Below, piece by piece: positions 16,017-25,782 of a DNA stretch of 45,213 bases. Within the stretch, counting starts at the first letter, position 1, and every line of letters starts with the position of its first letter. Under the pieces are notes generated by a model. It worked only from the letters and a program-made list of their open reading frames with translations. It made no database searches and was not told where the DNA came from. The stretch is from Akkermansia sp. (GTDB lineage Bacteria > Verrucomicrobiota > Verrucomicrobiia > Verrucomicrobiales > Akkermansiaceae). Location of the stretch: the NCBI GenBank assembly GCA_022787425.1, contig JALFWB010000006.1, forward strand, positions 87,528-132,740. The letters run 5' to 3'. The position numbers and the translations under genes are program-made.

Positions 16017-16991
16017 GACGCTCGGGGAGAGAATGCAGCGGATGAGCCGCTGCATATCCTCCGCCGTGTACCGTTGGTCCACGGGGAGGGGCAGCAGTGT
16101 GCGCGCCAGCCTGTTTTCGGTTTCGTCTGCCTCTGTGGCGGTTATGACTTCCGGCCAAAACAGGGGCAGCGCGATTCCGGCATCGATGAGTTCATCACGC
16201 AGTCCGGGGATGCCCGTGAGCAGTGGATAGCAGAAAGGTGCCGAGGGAGGTCCTGCGGGAAGTCGGAGTCGGTTGATGTCGACCAGAGCCTCCCGGAGTA
16301 TCTTGTAGTTAGCGATTCGTGCCTCTGCCGAGCGTTGGCATGCCTGCATGGATAGTAGTCTGCGGGTGAGGGGGGACATGCGCTTGGGCGGGCCGCAGAG
16401 TTCTCGCTCGGCGCGCTCGGTGGCATCAGCTGCGGCCTGCGCGCCGTCTTCCGTCCGCAGAAGGAGGGCAAAGGCTCGCTCGGCACTGCGGTCCTCCTCC
16501 TGCGGCAGGGGCAGGGGAAAGGGGGCCGATGCCACTCCGCCATCGGGGACGGCCAGGAATTTTCGAGGGCTGTAGAAGCAGGGGATGTCGGGAGGCGGCG
16601 TAGCGTACAGAGCCGTTGTTGCATCGATGATACACGGTACTCCGGCACTTTCTGCCGCCCGTGCCACGGACTCACCCGTGAGTCCGAAGTAGTTGATGAG
16701 GATAATGAGGTCTCCCTTCGCCGTTTCGGGGAGCACGGGAGACAAGTCATCGGTGATTCCGTAACGGCGAACGGGAAGCCCCAGCCTGTGCATGGGCTGC
16801 AGCAGGGTGTCGCAGGCAAAGCGGGGCACCCATACCGCTCCGGTCGGGCGGATGGCCAAGAGAATTTGCTCCAGTGCAGCGCGTCCGCTGTTGACAAAGA
16901 CGCAGCACGGACTCTCGGTATACGGAAAGTCGTTGATCTGCGGTAGATCCAGCCCGAAGGCTCCGCCCACCATGTCGTGCAGCGGTCTCAC
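16008..16991 (-). CDS. PLP-dependent aminotransferase-like protein, DegT/DnrJ/EryC1 fold (short)
   Basis: 327 residues, shorter than the usual 370-400. The N-terminal half has FVNSGRAALEQILLAI, matching the cofactor-phosphate region, then GLTGESVARAAESAGVPCII with DATTALYA, and the candidate Schiff-base lysine in FYSPRKFLAVPDGG. DegT-family sugar aminotransferases and a related group of PLP enzymes share this layout; the substrate cannot be told. The C-terminal domain is recognisable (PFCYPLLTGIPG, LPLFWPEV) but divergent. The ATG overlaps the stop of the upstream ankyrin gene by 4 bp, so the two are translationally coupled. No sugar-nucleotide genes are adjacent, and uxs is 20 kb away. Confidence 0.7.
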   Translation of the reverse strand: MRPLHDMVGGAFGLDLPQINDFPYTESPCCVFVNSGRAALEQILLAIRPTGAVWVPRFACDTLLQPMHRLGLPVRRYGITDDLSPVLPETAKGDLIILINYFGLTGESVARAAESAGVPCIIDATTALYATPPPDIPCFYSPRKFLAVPDGGVASAPFPLPLPQEEDRSAERAFALLLRTEDGAQAAADATERAERELCGPPKRMSPLTRRLLSMQACQRSAEARIANYKILREALVDINRLRLPAGPPSAPFCYPLLTGIPGLRDELIDAGIALPLFWPEVITATEADETENRLARTLLPLPVDQRYTAEDMQRLIRCILSPSVSG

Positions 16992-18412
16992 TTTTTCTGT
17001 TTCCCCGTTTGTTGCTCTGGGGCTTTCTTCTTGGCAGAAAGAGCCGCAGCAGCATCGCGGTGCTCCAAGTCCAATGCAACGGCCTTCGCTGTTTTTCCGG
17101 CCTTGTTCTTAATGGATATATCCGCACCTTTGTCCCGCAGAAGCTCCACCAGAGAAACATGATTGTTGCGGCAGGCTAGGTGCAGGGCTGTGTTTCGCTT
17201 GCTGTCCCTGGCGTTAATCTTCGCTCCGTGTTCCAACAATAAACGGCAAATTTCCGTGTGTCCTCCCTCGGCTGCCGCGTGGAGGGGGGTGCTCATGTCT
17301 TCGTCCGTAACATTGACGTCTGCGCCTTTCTCAATCAACAGTCTTACTGCGGTGAGATTGCCGTCCCGGCAGGAGAGAATCAGGGGGGAGGCCACGCGTG
17401 CATCCTTTTTCCCTTTGGGAACGGTAGCCCCTCTCTCGAGCAAAAGCCCCAAAACGGCTGTTCTCTTGTTATTGCAGGCAGCTGTCAGGGGTGTCCATCC
17501 GTATTCGCCCTCAAGGTTGGGATCCGCTCCGTTGTTCAACAGGAGCTCTGCCACCCGAACATGGCCCGCGATGGCGGCTTCGTGCAGTGGCGTGCGGCGT
17601 TCGTTGCCCTCTGCATTCGGGTCGGCTCCCCGGCTCAGAAGCAGCTCGACAGTTTCTGCTTGCCCGAAGCGTGCTGCCTCGTGCAGCGGCGTGCGGCCCT
17701 CGTTATCCTCGGCCGTTGGCTTCATGCCGATGGCCAGGAGGAAGTCTGCAACCCGGGTTCGTCCCGCTGCAGCGGCCGCATGCAAGGGCGTCCAGCCTCC
17801 GCTGTCTCGTATGGAGGAAACCTTCCTCAGGGGGCGCGGCAGGAGTCTGTATGGTGAGAAAACGTCTTTTCGGAGGTCCTCGAGACGTCCCTCGAAGGCT
17901 GCCGCGTGCAGGGGATGCGCGTGGTGCAGCAGCAGGGTCAGCGCAGCGTGTCGCTTGTCGTCTTTAGCAAGCTGTAACGGTGTTTTGTCCAGTAGGTTTT
18001 TCGCAGCCGGGTCGGCTCCGTTTTTCAGCAAAATCAGCACGGCTCCCGAATGCCCCGCAGCGGCAGCTCGGTGTAGTGGTGTGTCGCCGTTATCGGCGGC
18101 GGCACTCACCTTCGCCCCCTCCTGCAATAACATCTGTATCGTCTCCTCTCGGCCGTATTGCGCTGCGTAGTGCAGGGGTGTCAGTCCTTTGAAATCGCGC
18201 ACCTCAGAACTGTTGCCCGAGTGCAGAACAGCCCTCGCCGCCTCCGTTAGACCCAGACCGCACAGGCGGTGCAGGGTCGTGACTCCCTGTGTGTCGACGG
18301 GATTGGTCAGACGCAGGGCATCCGGGGCCTTGGTGGGCGTCTGCGGAGCCTCCGCCGCTGCAGCGGGAAGCAGCGCAGCGGCGGCAAACAGGATGGGGAG
18401 GGGGGATGACAT
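16988..18412 (-). CDS. secreted ankyrin-repeat protein
   Basis: 474 residues. The signal peptide MSSPLPILFAAAALLPAAAA ends near AEAP. About twelve ankyrin repeats fill the rest, for example LTPLHYAAQYGREETIQMLL, RTPLHEAARFGQAETVELLL and STPLHAAAEGGHTEICRLLL. One repeat in the middle is interrupted by a ~30-residue insert with SPYRLLPRPLRK. The tail is Lys/Gln-rich. ATG 18412 was chosen because the promoter -10 box ends only 7 nt upstream; ATG 18421 would overlap the -10 itself. A periplasmic location is inferred from the signal peptide. It is the first gene of a coupled pair with the aminotransferase. Confidence 0.85.
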   Translation of the reverse strand: MSSPLPILFAAAALLPAAAAEAPQTPTKAPDALRLTNPVDTQGVTTLHRLCGLGLTEAARAVLHSGNSSEVRDFKGLTPLHYAAQYGREETIQMLLQEGAKVSAAADNGDTPLHRAAAAGHSGAVLILLKNGADPAAKNLLDKTPLQLAKDDKRHAALTLLLHHAHPLHAAAFEGRLEDLRKDVFSPYRLLPRPLRKVSSIRDSGGWTPLHAAAAAGRTRVADFLLAIGMKPTAEDNEGRTPLHEAARFGQAETVELLLSRGADPNAEGNERRTPLHEAAIAGHVRVAELLLNNGADPNLEGEYGWTPLTAACNNKRTAVLGLLLERGATVPKGKKDARVASPLILSCRDGNLTAVRLLIEKGADVNVTDEDMSTPLHAAAEGGHTEICRLLLEHGAKINARDSKRNTALHLACRNNHVSLVELLRDKGADISIKNKAGKTAKAVALDLEHRDAAAALSAKKKAPEQQTGKQKK

Positions 18413-18419
18413 CCCCTCC

Positions 18420-18447
18420 ATTATCACGGAAACACCGGTGATGTCAA
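18420..18447 (-). promoter_or_regulatory. promoter of the ankyrin/aminotransferase operon, leaderless
   Basis: On the reverse strand a perfect TTGACA (18442-18447) is followed after 16 bp by GATAAT (18420-18425). ATG 18412 starts 7 nt after the -10 box. The -35 is 2 bp from the terminator of the upstream VgrG operon, so the two units are packed with no spare sequence. Confidence 0.7.
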
Positions 18448-18449
18448 GC

Positions 18450-18469
18450 AAAAAAACGGACAATGTCCG
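18450..18469 (-). terminator. intrinsic terminator of the VgrG operon
   Basis: On the reverse strand the short hairpin CGGAC-ATT-GTCCG is followed directly by TTTTTTT. It starts 5 bp after the stop of the last VgrG gene. Confidence 0.8.
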
Positions 18470-18474
18470 GCGGA

Positions 18475-21468
18475 TCAGCTGCGAATTTCAACCCCGTTGA
18501 CCATCTCTGTACCGGACGCGTTGTTGTTATTTGCGCCTACTTCGTTGTTGACCGGGTTTTGTTCCTCCTGAATCACGGCGGCCTGCTCCTCGTTCACATC
18601 CTGCTCGTTGTGGTCCACAGCCTGCTGATTGTAGCACATGTAGTTGTTGTAACGTCTGATATAATCCTCATCCTTCTTGGCGATAACCTCATCGGCATTC
18701 AGCCTAATGGATTTCACATTGCCGGCCGTGCGCTCCTCCGTGCCGGCTGCCTCCAGCTTCTGGAGCGTATTCATCTCCAACACACCGGGGACGATGAAAT
18801 GTTTGGAAAGTGAGAAACGGCTTGTTATCCATGTCGTGAACTTTGAGCAATACTTGCTGACAGCGTTGGATGTAAAGGCGCGGTAGTTAGCCAAGGGATG
18901 GCAGTACAGATAGATGTCTTTCGACTCGAAAAACAGCTTGTCTGAGCTGAAGGAAACAGACGTTGGCTTCAGGGAGAGCTGGGCCCCCTTGACGCTGAAC
19001 AGATTGGTAAATTGGCTCTTCAGTCCCGGTATTCCCTTGCGTACATAACTCCAAACTGTCGTTGCATAGTTATATGCGCTCAGGCAGGTCGCGGTGGCCG
19101 TTGGGTCGGCGTAATTCATCGATTCCTTGAAGAGCATTTTGCCCACCTTCTCCACGGTGCTCGCCAAGGCTGCACCGCCGGTCATGGTAATCGCCGGTGC
19201 GGATATACCGGTCTTGGTGTTCGTGATCCCCATGCCGGAGCCGACCGTGCTGAGCACATTGACCGAGCAGAGTGCCCTGGAGGCGGAGCAGGTGCCGTAG
19301 ATGCTGATGCCGTCCTGCTTGAGGCTGACGGTGTTATTCAGTTTGCGCACAAAACCCATGCTCATGGACTTGGCGTCCTCGGGATTACTCTTGTTATAAA
19401 GTGCGGATGCGCCCGGGTTCTTGACAGATCCGTAACCGTTTCGAATCGTGATGCCGGACTCCGAGATGGTGATGGAGTTGCGGCCTACGCGCAGGGTGAT
19501 TTTTTCCGCCGCTGTCAGCTTGATGCTGCCGCCCGCGTTGATGAAGTGAGAATCAGCGGATTGTTGCAGTAAATCCTTCTCGGAGTAAATGTTAATGCCT
19601 TGGAGAAAGGGTCGGGAATCCGCCTTCACCTTTCCCGTTTGCGTCAAGTCGAGAATCGGGCTGTTCAAATAGGCATTCTTACCCATGGGAATGCCGAGAA
19701 TAATCTCCGGGAGCGCACAGAAACTGTATTTCAGTGATGTGCTGCGGAGGATGGTCGGTGTGCCGTCCGGGCAGTTGTCAACCTTGTTGTTCCGTGCCGT
19801 AATCTGAATGCGGCTGCAGTTCGGTGTACCCTTCTGCTCGCGCAGGTCGTAGACGGAGCAGGGGCGGGTAATGTCTGCTACCGAGCCGACGCTCCCATCC
19901 GTCTCTTTGCTGCTGTTATGCGAGCGGTTGCTGATAGTGAGAGTGGAGTCAACCTCGGTTGATTCCTTGTCACCGCCTTTCCCCATCAGGGTGTTACTCG
20001 GTAAGGTGTTGTCGCCCCGGTACAGGGAGGAGACAGCCACCGGCATCCCGAAGTCGCCGGGGTCGGAGCACAGCAGCACATTGCCCACTCGGGGGCGTAC
20101 ATGAATGCCGCTGTTGACATCGGCAAACAGGCTGCCGACCTCTACCCAAAACTCGTTCTTCTGCCCCTCTGTACCCCCTACTTCTCGCACCTTGCAGAGG
20201 TGTCGTACGGAGTCGCTGTAGTTGGCGGAGGAACAGACGACGGCAGGGAAGAGTCGCTCGCCGGGGACGGTCGGCGGCATTTTCTGTAAGCACAGCTGTT
20301 CCAAGGTATCGGAGGAGGTGTCCGGTTTGTCATCCGTTGCCAGCTGTGCCGGGCAGAGACCGAGGGCGCTTCCGGTGTTCATCGGAAGGCGTGCCCACAG
20401 GTCGGTTTTGATTTTGGTCGTTCCGGTAGCAACCAGCCGTATCTTGCTTACTTTATAGGTAACATTGGTGTCGCTTGAAGCGACGACGGCGTCGCGGGTG
20501 ACGGCGCGTCCCAAGGAGACGGGGATGTTTTCCACGCAGCCGCGAGCTGTCCCCGTGTTATTATGGTGGGCGAGGAAGGAGGAGGAAATCGTGGCGGCGG
20601 TATTGGCCTTGATGCAGGACTCCTCTTGGCTTCCCGGTGTTTCGATGATGTTGACAACCGAGCCCTTGGCGTTGTCGCGAGGGGAGCCGTAGGGGGTATA
20701 GGTGCAGTCCGATGTCTCCACCTGTGCAAAGCCGAGTGTGCGCCGCCACTGCGGGACCGAGGAGCTTGCGATGGTCATGCTGAGCGCTTTACCTTGCTCC
20801 TCCTTGGTCAGAACGGCGGCTGTGTCGTCCGATGCTGCCATATCTAACACATGTAGCTCTGAGGTCCATTGTTCCGAGTCCGCTATGCCCTTGTCGTTTG
20901 TCTTGATAACATAGCCCAGTCCGAAGGCGTACAGTATGCGCGCGATGAAGTTGTAGTCACTCTCATCTTTCTGTAACAATTGGATGAGGGCAGGAAGACG
21001 TTCGGCCGCTGCTGCGGATACCTTCACTTCTGTTTGATAGGCATTCCCTATTTTCTTCAGAACATGCGCCACAAAACCGCCCGCCGCATTTGCCGGAGTT
21101 TCCTCCGCTGTGTAGGTGCATCGATTGCGTGTATAACAGGCCTTCACGATGGGAGGGGCCAGGCGCACGCTGTACCAATACTTCCCGGGCTTACAGGCGG
21201 GGTACTGCCGTGTGTAGGAGACTCCGGTCACAATGCCGACCGTTCGAACAAGGGAAACAGAATTCAGGCTGATATCCAGCGCGGCTGTGCTGTCAATCAT
21301 ACTTGCCTCGTTTAGGGGAGTAACGCTGCCGAGCAGGACACTGTAATAGAACGGAGCGGAAATCTCCTCGCGGCCTTCGAGTAGAATGAGGGTGTTGCCC
21401 ACTCCGTTATCGGTGTATATCTGCTTGCCGATCCTCAGTGTATAAAAAAGTTGTCCGGAAGTCTGCAT
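18475..21468 (-). CDS. VgrG/TssI-like spike protein A
   Basis: 997 residues, last gene of the operon. The gp27-like N-domain has GREEISAPFYYSVLLGS (about 32-48), GIVTGVSYTRQY and the VgrG hallmark QLLQKDESDYNFIARIL (about 168-184). The gp5-like OB domain (about 425-505) has WVEVGSLFADVNSGIHVRPR, GNVLLCSDPGDFGMPVAVSS and YRGDNTLP. A beta-helix spike follows, with INIYSEKDLLQQSADSHFIN (about 624) and VGRNSITISESGITI. A module shared with the other two spikes contains SFSSDKLFFESKDIYLYCHP and NYRAF (about 835-865). The last ~70 residues are polar 7-residue repeats with one hydrophobic residue each (QAVDHNEQDVNEEQAAVIQ). No toxin, lipase, peptidase or PAAR domain is seen. It should form the puncturing tip of a type VI or related contractile secretion system; no sheath, tube or baseplate gene is in the window. 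Confidence 0.8.
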   Translation of the reverse strand: MQTSGQLFYTLRIGKQIYTDNGVGNTLILLEGREEISAPFYYSVLLGSVTPLNEASMIDSTAALDISLNSVSLVRTVGIVTGVSYTRQYPACKPGKYWYSVRLAPPIVKACYTRNRCTYTAEETPANAAGGFVAHVLKKIGNAYQTEVKVSAAAAERLPALIQLLQKDESDYNFIARILYAFGLGYVIKTNDKGIADSEQWTSELHVLDMAASDDTAAVLTKEEQGKALSMTIASSSVPQWRRTLGFAQVETSDCTYTPYGSPRDNAKGSVVNIIETPGSQEESCIKANTAATISSSFLAHHNNTGTARGCVENIPVSLGRAVTRDAVVASSDTNVTYKVSKIRLVATGTTKIKTDLWARLPMNTGSALGLCPAQLATDDKPDTSSDTLEQLCLQKMPPTVPGERLFPAVVCSSANYSDSVRHLCKVREVGGTEGQKNEFWVEVGSLFADVNSGIHVRPRVGNVLLCSDPGDFGMPVAVSSLYRGDNTLPSNTLMGKGGDKESTEVDSTLTISNRSHNSSKETDGSVGSVADITRPCSVYDLREQKGTPNCSRIQITARNNKVDNCPDGTPTILRSTSLKYSFCALPEIILGIPMGKNAYLNSPILDLTQTGKVKADSRPFLQGINIYSEKDLLQQSADSHFINAGGSIKLTAAEKITLRVGRNSITISESGITIRNGYGSVKNPGASALYNKSNPEDAKSMSMGFVRKLNNTVSLKQDGISIYGTCSASRALCSVNVLSTVGSGMGITNTKTGISAPAITMTGGAALASTVEKVGKMLFKESMNYADPTATATCLSAYNYATTVWSYVRKGIPGLKSQFTNLFSVKGAQLSLKPTSVSFSSDKLFFESKDIYLYCHPLANYRAFTSNAVSKYCSKFTTWITSRFSLSKHFIVPGVLEMNTLQKLEAAGTEERTAGNVKSIRLNADEVIAKKDEDYIRRYNNYMCYNQQAVDHNEQDVNEEQAAVIQEEQNPVNNEVGANNNNASGTEMVNGVEIRS

Positions 21469-21480
21469 GTCGAGGATAAA

Positions 21481-24400
21481 TTATTGGGTGACGACGACAC
21501 CTGCGGTGTTTTGGTTCGTTGCTGAGGCTTGGCTGTGAACAGATGAGGTATCATTGCGGACGCCGCTGCTCCCCGACTCCCGAGCCTGTTCTTGGTTGTT
21601 GAGCACCTGTGATTCGTTCCGACCTATGGCATGGTCGCCAGCCAGCACGTTTGCCTCGTCCTCCTGAACGGCGGCCTCCCTTTGGGCAACGTACACATCC
21701 TCCTCGGATAGGGCTTTTGTCTTCGCTTTGCCGAAGAGTTCTCCATCACTCAGTGAGTTCTCTATCTGCTCAAAGGACTTGATCTTACGTTTGGTGAGAT
21801 CCTGCGAAACAGCAGCGGGGGAGAAGCAATGTGCCAAGGCAAAGGTGGCGGGGCCCCATAGGCTGCTCGCCATGGCGCGGTAGCCGGAAATCGGGTTGGT
21901 GTACAGGTAGTTTTTGGCACCTTCGAGGAAAATATCCGTGCTGCTGAAATGCAGCATGTCCGGGGTGAGCTGCATGTAACTGCCATCAATACGGAAGAGA
22001 TCCAGGAAGGGAAGGAAGAGTTTCTTGATACCATCGACAAAGCCGCCTCGGAAGAGCCCGACCATGTTAGAACCGAAGGTATACAGAGCCAGCCCTGCCT
22101 GCGTAACGGCCGAGCCCGTGTCTCCCAACGCTTCACCTACCTCGCCGACGGCAAATTTGATTGTTTTCTCAATGGTGCCGGCCAGCGAGGCTCCGCCTGT
22201 GAACGACAGTGAAGGAGTGACGTGATTGAGCTCGGTGTTATTCATCGAGAGCCGACTTCCGAGGTAGGTCGTCAACAAGAGGTTATTGAGGGTCTGGGAG
22301 AGAATGGACGGACCGGAAACCAAGATGCCCTTTTGGCTGATGGAAATCATATTATTCAACTTGCGAACGAAGGGCTGCTTGGAGGCATGCGAGGATTCCG
22401 GTGCTTTTTTGTTATAAAGATTCAGTGCCCCCGGGTTATCGACCCAGCCGAAGGCGTTGAGAATGGTGATTCCCTTTTCCGCGATGCTGATGGAGTTTCG
22501 TCCCACGGTGAGCTTGATGCTCTCCGCCGCAACGATATTGATCACCCCGCCGGCGTTGATGATTTGTGAATCAGCAGATTGCTGCAGCAGGTCCTGCTCG
22601 GCGTACATGCTGATGCCACGGAATCTCTTGCGATCGTACTGGCGGCGGTAGACTTTTTCTGCGGTCTCATCGTTTGATGTCAGTGACATGGTCGTTGAGG
22701 TGCCTGCCGCAAAGTTGATGAATGTTTCCGGAGTGCTCAGGTAGCTGAACGCCCCCGAGGCCTCGCTCAGCGGCAGTGAACAATCCTTATCGGCGTCATC
22801 GGCCTCGATGCCGTTGTCTCTGGATGCCAGGCGAATCTGGCTGCACTTCGGTGTGTTCTTCGATTCTCTCAGGTCGTGAACGGAGATGGGCCGCGTGACG
22901 TACGAGGTGGAGGTAACCGTTTCATCTTCAAATTTCGCCGGTTCTGTATCAGTCGCTTCCGTGTCTGTGTGTCTGCGGTTGGTGATGATGATGGCGGCCT
23001 CATCGTTGCTCGTGTAGTCCGTATGTTTGTTCTTAAACTTTCCCTCCGTCGATTCACCCTCCTCCGAGATGCCGATCATTGTGGTGTCGGGCAGGGCGTT
23101 ACCCATGCAATAGAGGGAGGTAAGCACCACGGGTATACTGAGGTCTCCGCGATCCTCGCAGAGCAGGATATCGCCCTCGCGATAGCGAACGTGGATGCCG
23201 CTGCCTGCATCGGCAAAGGGGGAGGTGACCTCTACCCAGATTTGGTTGACGCTCTTGTCGTCCTTCTTGCTGATTTCCTGTACCAAGCAGAGGTCGCGGA
23301 CGGAGCCGCCGTAGTTGGCACGTTGGCAGACTCGGGCAGTGAATGTGCGCGGGGTAGGTGCTGTTTCGGTAGATACGGGGAGCAATTCCGCCTCCATGTC
23401 GTCATCTTCGCAATCAGGCGCGAGAATCGGGCTGACAGGGTAGGGGCTGATGCCGGCACCCTTGAGTGGCTCCTGTGGGGTGCAGCGTCCCCATATTTCA
23501 CTCGTTAGGGTTGTCTTTTGAGTGTCGCTCCACTTGATTTTAGTGACCAAATAGCTACTCTTGTCCGGGGATTGGCAGGTATCGTCCCAAGCGGCCGTGC
23601 AGCCTACCTTCACAGCCATATTGCTGAGCGAGGCATGGAAGGCCGCACCCACGGCATGAGCCGCCGGAAAGCAGTCGCCGGGGTAGCTCGGTGTGGCTTT
23701 TGTGATGTTTTTCGTTATCTGGTCTTGGTAGGCATCGACGGTGTATACTTGCCCCGCCGTGGCGGCAGCGGGTGTCTGACCGTAGTCGGCGCGTACGGAG
23801 CTCGTCGGGTAGGTGACTTCTCGCTTGTAGTAGGGAGCTCTGGTGGCGCTGTAGCGCACGGATAGCTTCGTATCGCTCGGCAGGTCGAGGGAGTCGGTCA
23901 TGTCGAGCACATTCACGCAGGCCTGCCAATCCTTGTAGGGCTCGCTGTCTTCATTAACTTTGGAATATACCGTGCTGATGATATAACCGAGTCCGAATGT
24001 GCGCAGGATGCGTGCAAAGAAGTTGTAATCGCTCTCGCCGTTCTGCGTCAGTTGCAGCAGGTCGGGTAGGCGTTTGCGGGCGTTGTTGGAGATGTGGAGT
24101 TGCATCCCCATGGCATTTGCCAAACATTGCAGCGTACGGACGGGCATGTTGCTTTCCGTGTCCGCCGGCAGGGATTCTTTGTTGTATACCGTTATGTTGC
24201 TCGTAAAGCATCCCGCAGCCATGGCGGGCATGATGGTGAGGCGATACCAGCTCTTACCTGCCGTGCAAACTTTATATTGCTGTGTAGCCGCTATCGAGGT
24301 GACAATGCCGCAGACATCCAGCAGGCTTGTCTCACGAGAGGGTGTACCCGCCGCTATGCGCAGGCATGCTTTTTTACCCAACAATGCCTCCATATCCGTA

Positions 24401-24561
24401 TCCACAGTGTCGGTCGGCATACCGAGCAGCACGATGTAGCGGAAGAGGGCGGAAATTTCATCGGAGCCGCTGATCAGGAAGATGCTGTTATTCGTGCCGG
24501 AGTCGCTGTACAGCGTACCGTTCAGGAAGAGATCGTAGCAAAGCCGGGTGGAATCAGCCAT
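21481..24561 (-). CDS. VgrG/TssI-like spike protein B
   Basis: 1026 residues, paralogue of A and D. The gp27-like part has GSDEISALFRYIVLLGM, CGIVTSIAATQQY and LTQNGESDYNFFARILRTFG (about 170-190). The OB domain (about 417-490) has WVEVTSPFADAGSGIHVRYR, then GDILLCEDRGDLSIPVVLTS and LYCMGNALP. The spike has ISMYAEQDLLQQSADSQIIN (about 648) and VGRNSISIAEKGITI. The shared C-terminal module has HFSSTDIFLEGAKNYLYTNP and GYRAMASSL (about 865-897). The tail (about 953-1026) is the cleanest heptad ladder: AAVQEDE, ANVLAGD, HAIGRNE, SQVLNNQ and so on, with V, I or A always at the same place. The 12-bp gap to A shows no Shine-Dalgarno. Each spike may carry a different cargo or tip protein through its tail; this is inference. 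Confidence 0.8.
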   Translation of the reverse strand: MADSTRLCYDLFLNGTLYSDSGTNNSIFLISGSDEISALFRYIVLLGMPTDTVDTDMEALLGKKACLRIAAGTPSRETSLLDVCGIVTSIAATQQYKVCTAGKSWYRLTIMPAMAAGCFTSNITVYNKESLPADTESNMPVRTLQCLANAMGMQLHISNNARKRLPDLLQLTQNGESDYNFFARILRTFGLGYIISTVYSKVNEDSEPYKDWQACVNVLDMTDSLDLPSDTKLSVRYSATRAPYYKREVTYPTSSVRADYGQTPAAATAGQVYTVDAYQDQITKNITKATPSYPGDCFPAAHAVGAAFHASLSNMAVKVGCTAAWDDTCQSPDKSSYLVTKIKWSDTQKTTLTSEIWGRCTPQEPLKGAGISPYPVSPILAPDCEDDDMEAELLPVSTETAPTPRTFTARVCQRANYGGSVRDLCLVQEISKKDDKSVNQIWVEVTSPFADAGSGIHVRYREGDILLCEDRGDLSIPVVLTSLYCMGNALPDTTMIGISEEGESTEGKFKNKHTDYTSNDEAAIIITNRRHTDTEATDTEPAKFEDETVTSTSYVTRPISVHDLRESKNTPKCSQIRLASRDNGIEADDADKDCSLPLSEASGAFSYLSTPETFINFAAGTSTTMSLTSNDETAEKVYRRQYDRKRFRGISMYAEQDLLQQSADSQIINAGGVINIVAAESIKLTVGRNSISIAEKGITILNAFGWVDNPGALNLYNKKAPESSHASKQPFVRKLNNMISISQKGILVSGPSILSQTLNNLLLTTYLGSRLSMNNTELNHVTPSLSFTGGASLAGTIEKTIKFAVGEVGEALGDTGSAVTQAGLALYTFGSNMVGLFRGGFVDGIKKLFLPFLDLFRIDGSYMQLTPDMLHFSSTDIFLEGAKNYLYTNPISGYRAMASSLWGPATFALAHCFSPAAVSQDLTKRKIKSFEQIENSLSDGELFGKAKTKALSEEDVYVAQREAAVQEDEANVLAGDHAIGRNESQVLNNQEQARESGSSGVRNDTSSVHSQASATNQNTAGVVVTQ

Positions 24562-24573
24562 CGGGGTGGTCGG

Positions 24574-25776
24574 TTATTGTTCTCTGCCGAAGCCCTGCCG
24601 AACCCAGGGGTTGTCGATGGGTGTGGGTGCGGGGGCCTTGGGGTGTTCGGTCTCCCTCGCGTTGATGTCCCAGGTGCTGGTGCCGGTGGCGCATTCCAAT
24701 CCAAGGCGCAGGAAGAGCAGGTAGCGCGCATCGTAGTCCAAGTCGCCGCCTTCCTCTTGCGCCAGTTGGCTGAGGACACCGGTGAAGCCGATGGGAGGAA
24801 GTGCTCGGTTACCGGGGACTTCTCCTGTTTCGGTTACCATAACAGCCGAGCTCCAGAATGCGGCGTAGGCAAGCATGCTTTCCGGGCCGCTTTTCGCCTT
24901 GATGGCGGCATTGCAGGCCAAGCGTCCGTTTTCGTCGGAGGGCACTAACAACCAACGGCGGGCGGCGTCCACAGCGGCGCGCAGGCTTGTCTGTGAGGGC
25001 GGCTTGGGCAGGCCCTTGAGTTTGAGCGGAAAGTACTTGCCCATTTCCTTGTCAATCGCGGGTTTGACGCGGTCTGTCTTCTCCTTCAGTTTTGCAAAAA
25101 TGTTGTCACCGCTGATGCGCTCCATCTCCGGCGGCATCGGTGCTTCCTCGGCGGGGAGAACGGCAGCCATACTCTGCTTGATGGCAGATGTTAAATCTGC
25201 CTCGAATTGCTTGAATGCCACCTCCGTTTCCGGGGTGGGGGGCAGTTTCATCTCCGCCGGGATGTCCAGTTTGCGTATATCCTCCAAGATTTGGGTGATT
25301 TCGTTCATAATGGCTTCGGCGGGGTTGACGGGTTTGGCCGCTTCCGCTTCTGCCTTGATCTTGGCCTCGGCATCGGCCATAAAAGCCTTGTGTTCCTCCA
25401 CCAATTTATCAATATCACTCGTGTCCGTGAGTTCCTTCACCATGGCATCCACCTTGGCGGCGCGACGCTGCGCAGGTGTCTTTCCATCTCTGGCAAAATC
25501 ATTCCGTATATCTTCCTTAACGGCATCGTAGCAACGAATAACCCACCAGAGGCCCACGCGTGGGTTGATCATGCAGGCGAGCAGCTTGACCGCCTCCTCC
25601 GTGTAGCCGGTCTGGCACAGTATGCTCAGAAATAACTCGCCGCTGATCTTCGGGGTCGGCAGCAGAGCTTCTACGTGCTCCGGGAGTTCATAGCCTTTCG
25701 CTCGGATCAGGTCCTCTATGCTGCTTTTATCAGCAAAAATAAGGGGTTTGCTCCATTGTTCTCCGTTCCAGCTCAT
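24574..25776 (-). CDS. T6SS-associated DUF6931-like protein with central insert
   Basis: 400 residues, between VgrG genes D and B with 6- and 12-bp gaps. The N-terminal part (about 30-95) has ALLPTPKISGELFLSILCQT and GYTEEAVKLLACMINPRVGL followed by WWVIRCYDAV; the C-terminal part (about 265-355) has AVDAARRWLLVPSDENGRLA and LAYAAFWSSAVMV. Together these resemble the small cytoplasmic DUF6931 proteins found beside vgrG-type genes (pattern: AV..LA..L..R..VWW...C, then A..W...P....R..A and AFW). Here the halves are split by a ~170-residue charged, coiled-coil-like insert rich in Ala, Glu and Lys. The assignment is from remembered family pattern. An adaptor or chaperone role for spike loading is inferred from position only. 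Confidence 0.6.
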   Translation of the reverse strand: MSWNGEQWSKPLIFADKSSIEDLIRAKGYELPEHVEALLPTPKISGELFLSILCQTGYTEEAVKLLACMINPRVGLWWVIRCYDAVKEDIRNDFARDGKTPAQRRAAKVDAMVKELTDTSDIDKLVEEHKAFMADAEAKIKAEAEAAKPVNPAEAIMNEITQILEDIRKLDIPAEMKLPPTPETEVAFKQFEADLTSAIKQSMAAVLPAEEAPMPPEMERISGDNIFAKLKEKTDRVKPAIDKEMGKYFPLKLKGLPKPPSQTSLRAAVDAARRWLLVPSDENGRLACNAAIKAKSGPESMLAYAAFWSSAVMVTETGEVPGNRALPPIGFTGVLSQLAQEEGGDLDYDARYLLFLRLGLECATGTSTWDINARETEHPKAPAPTPIDNPWVRQGFGREQ

Positions 25777-25782
25777 GATATA

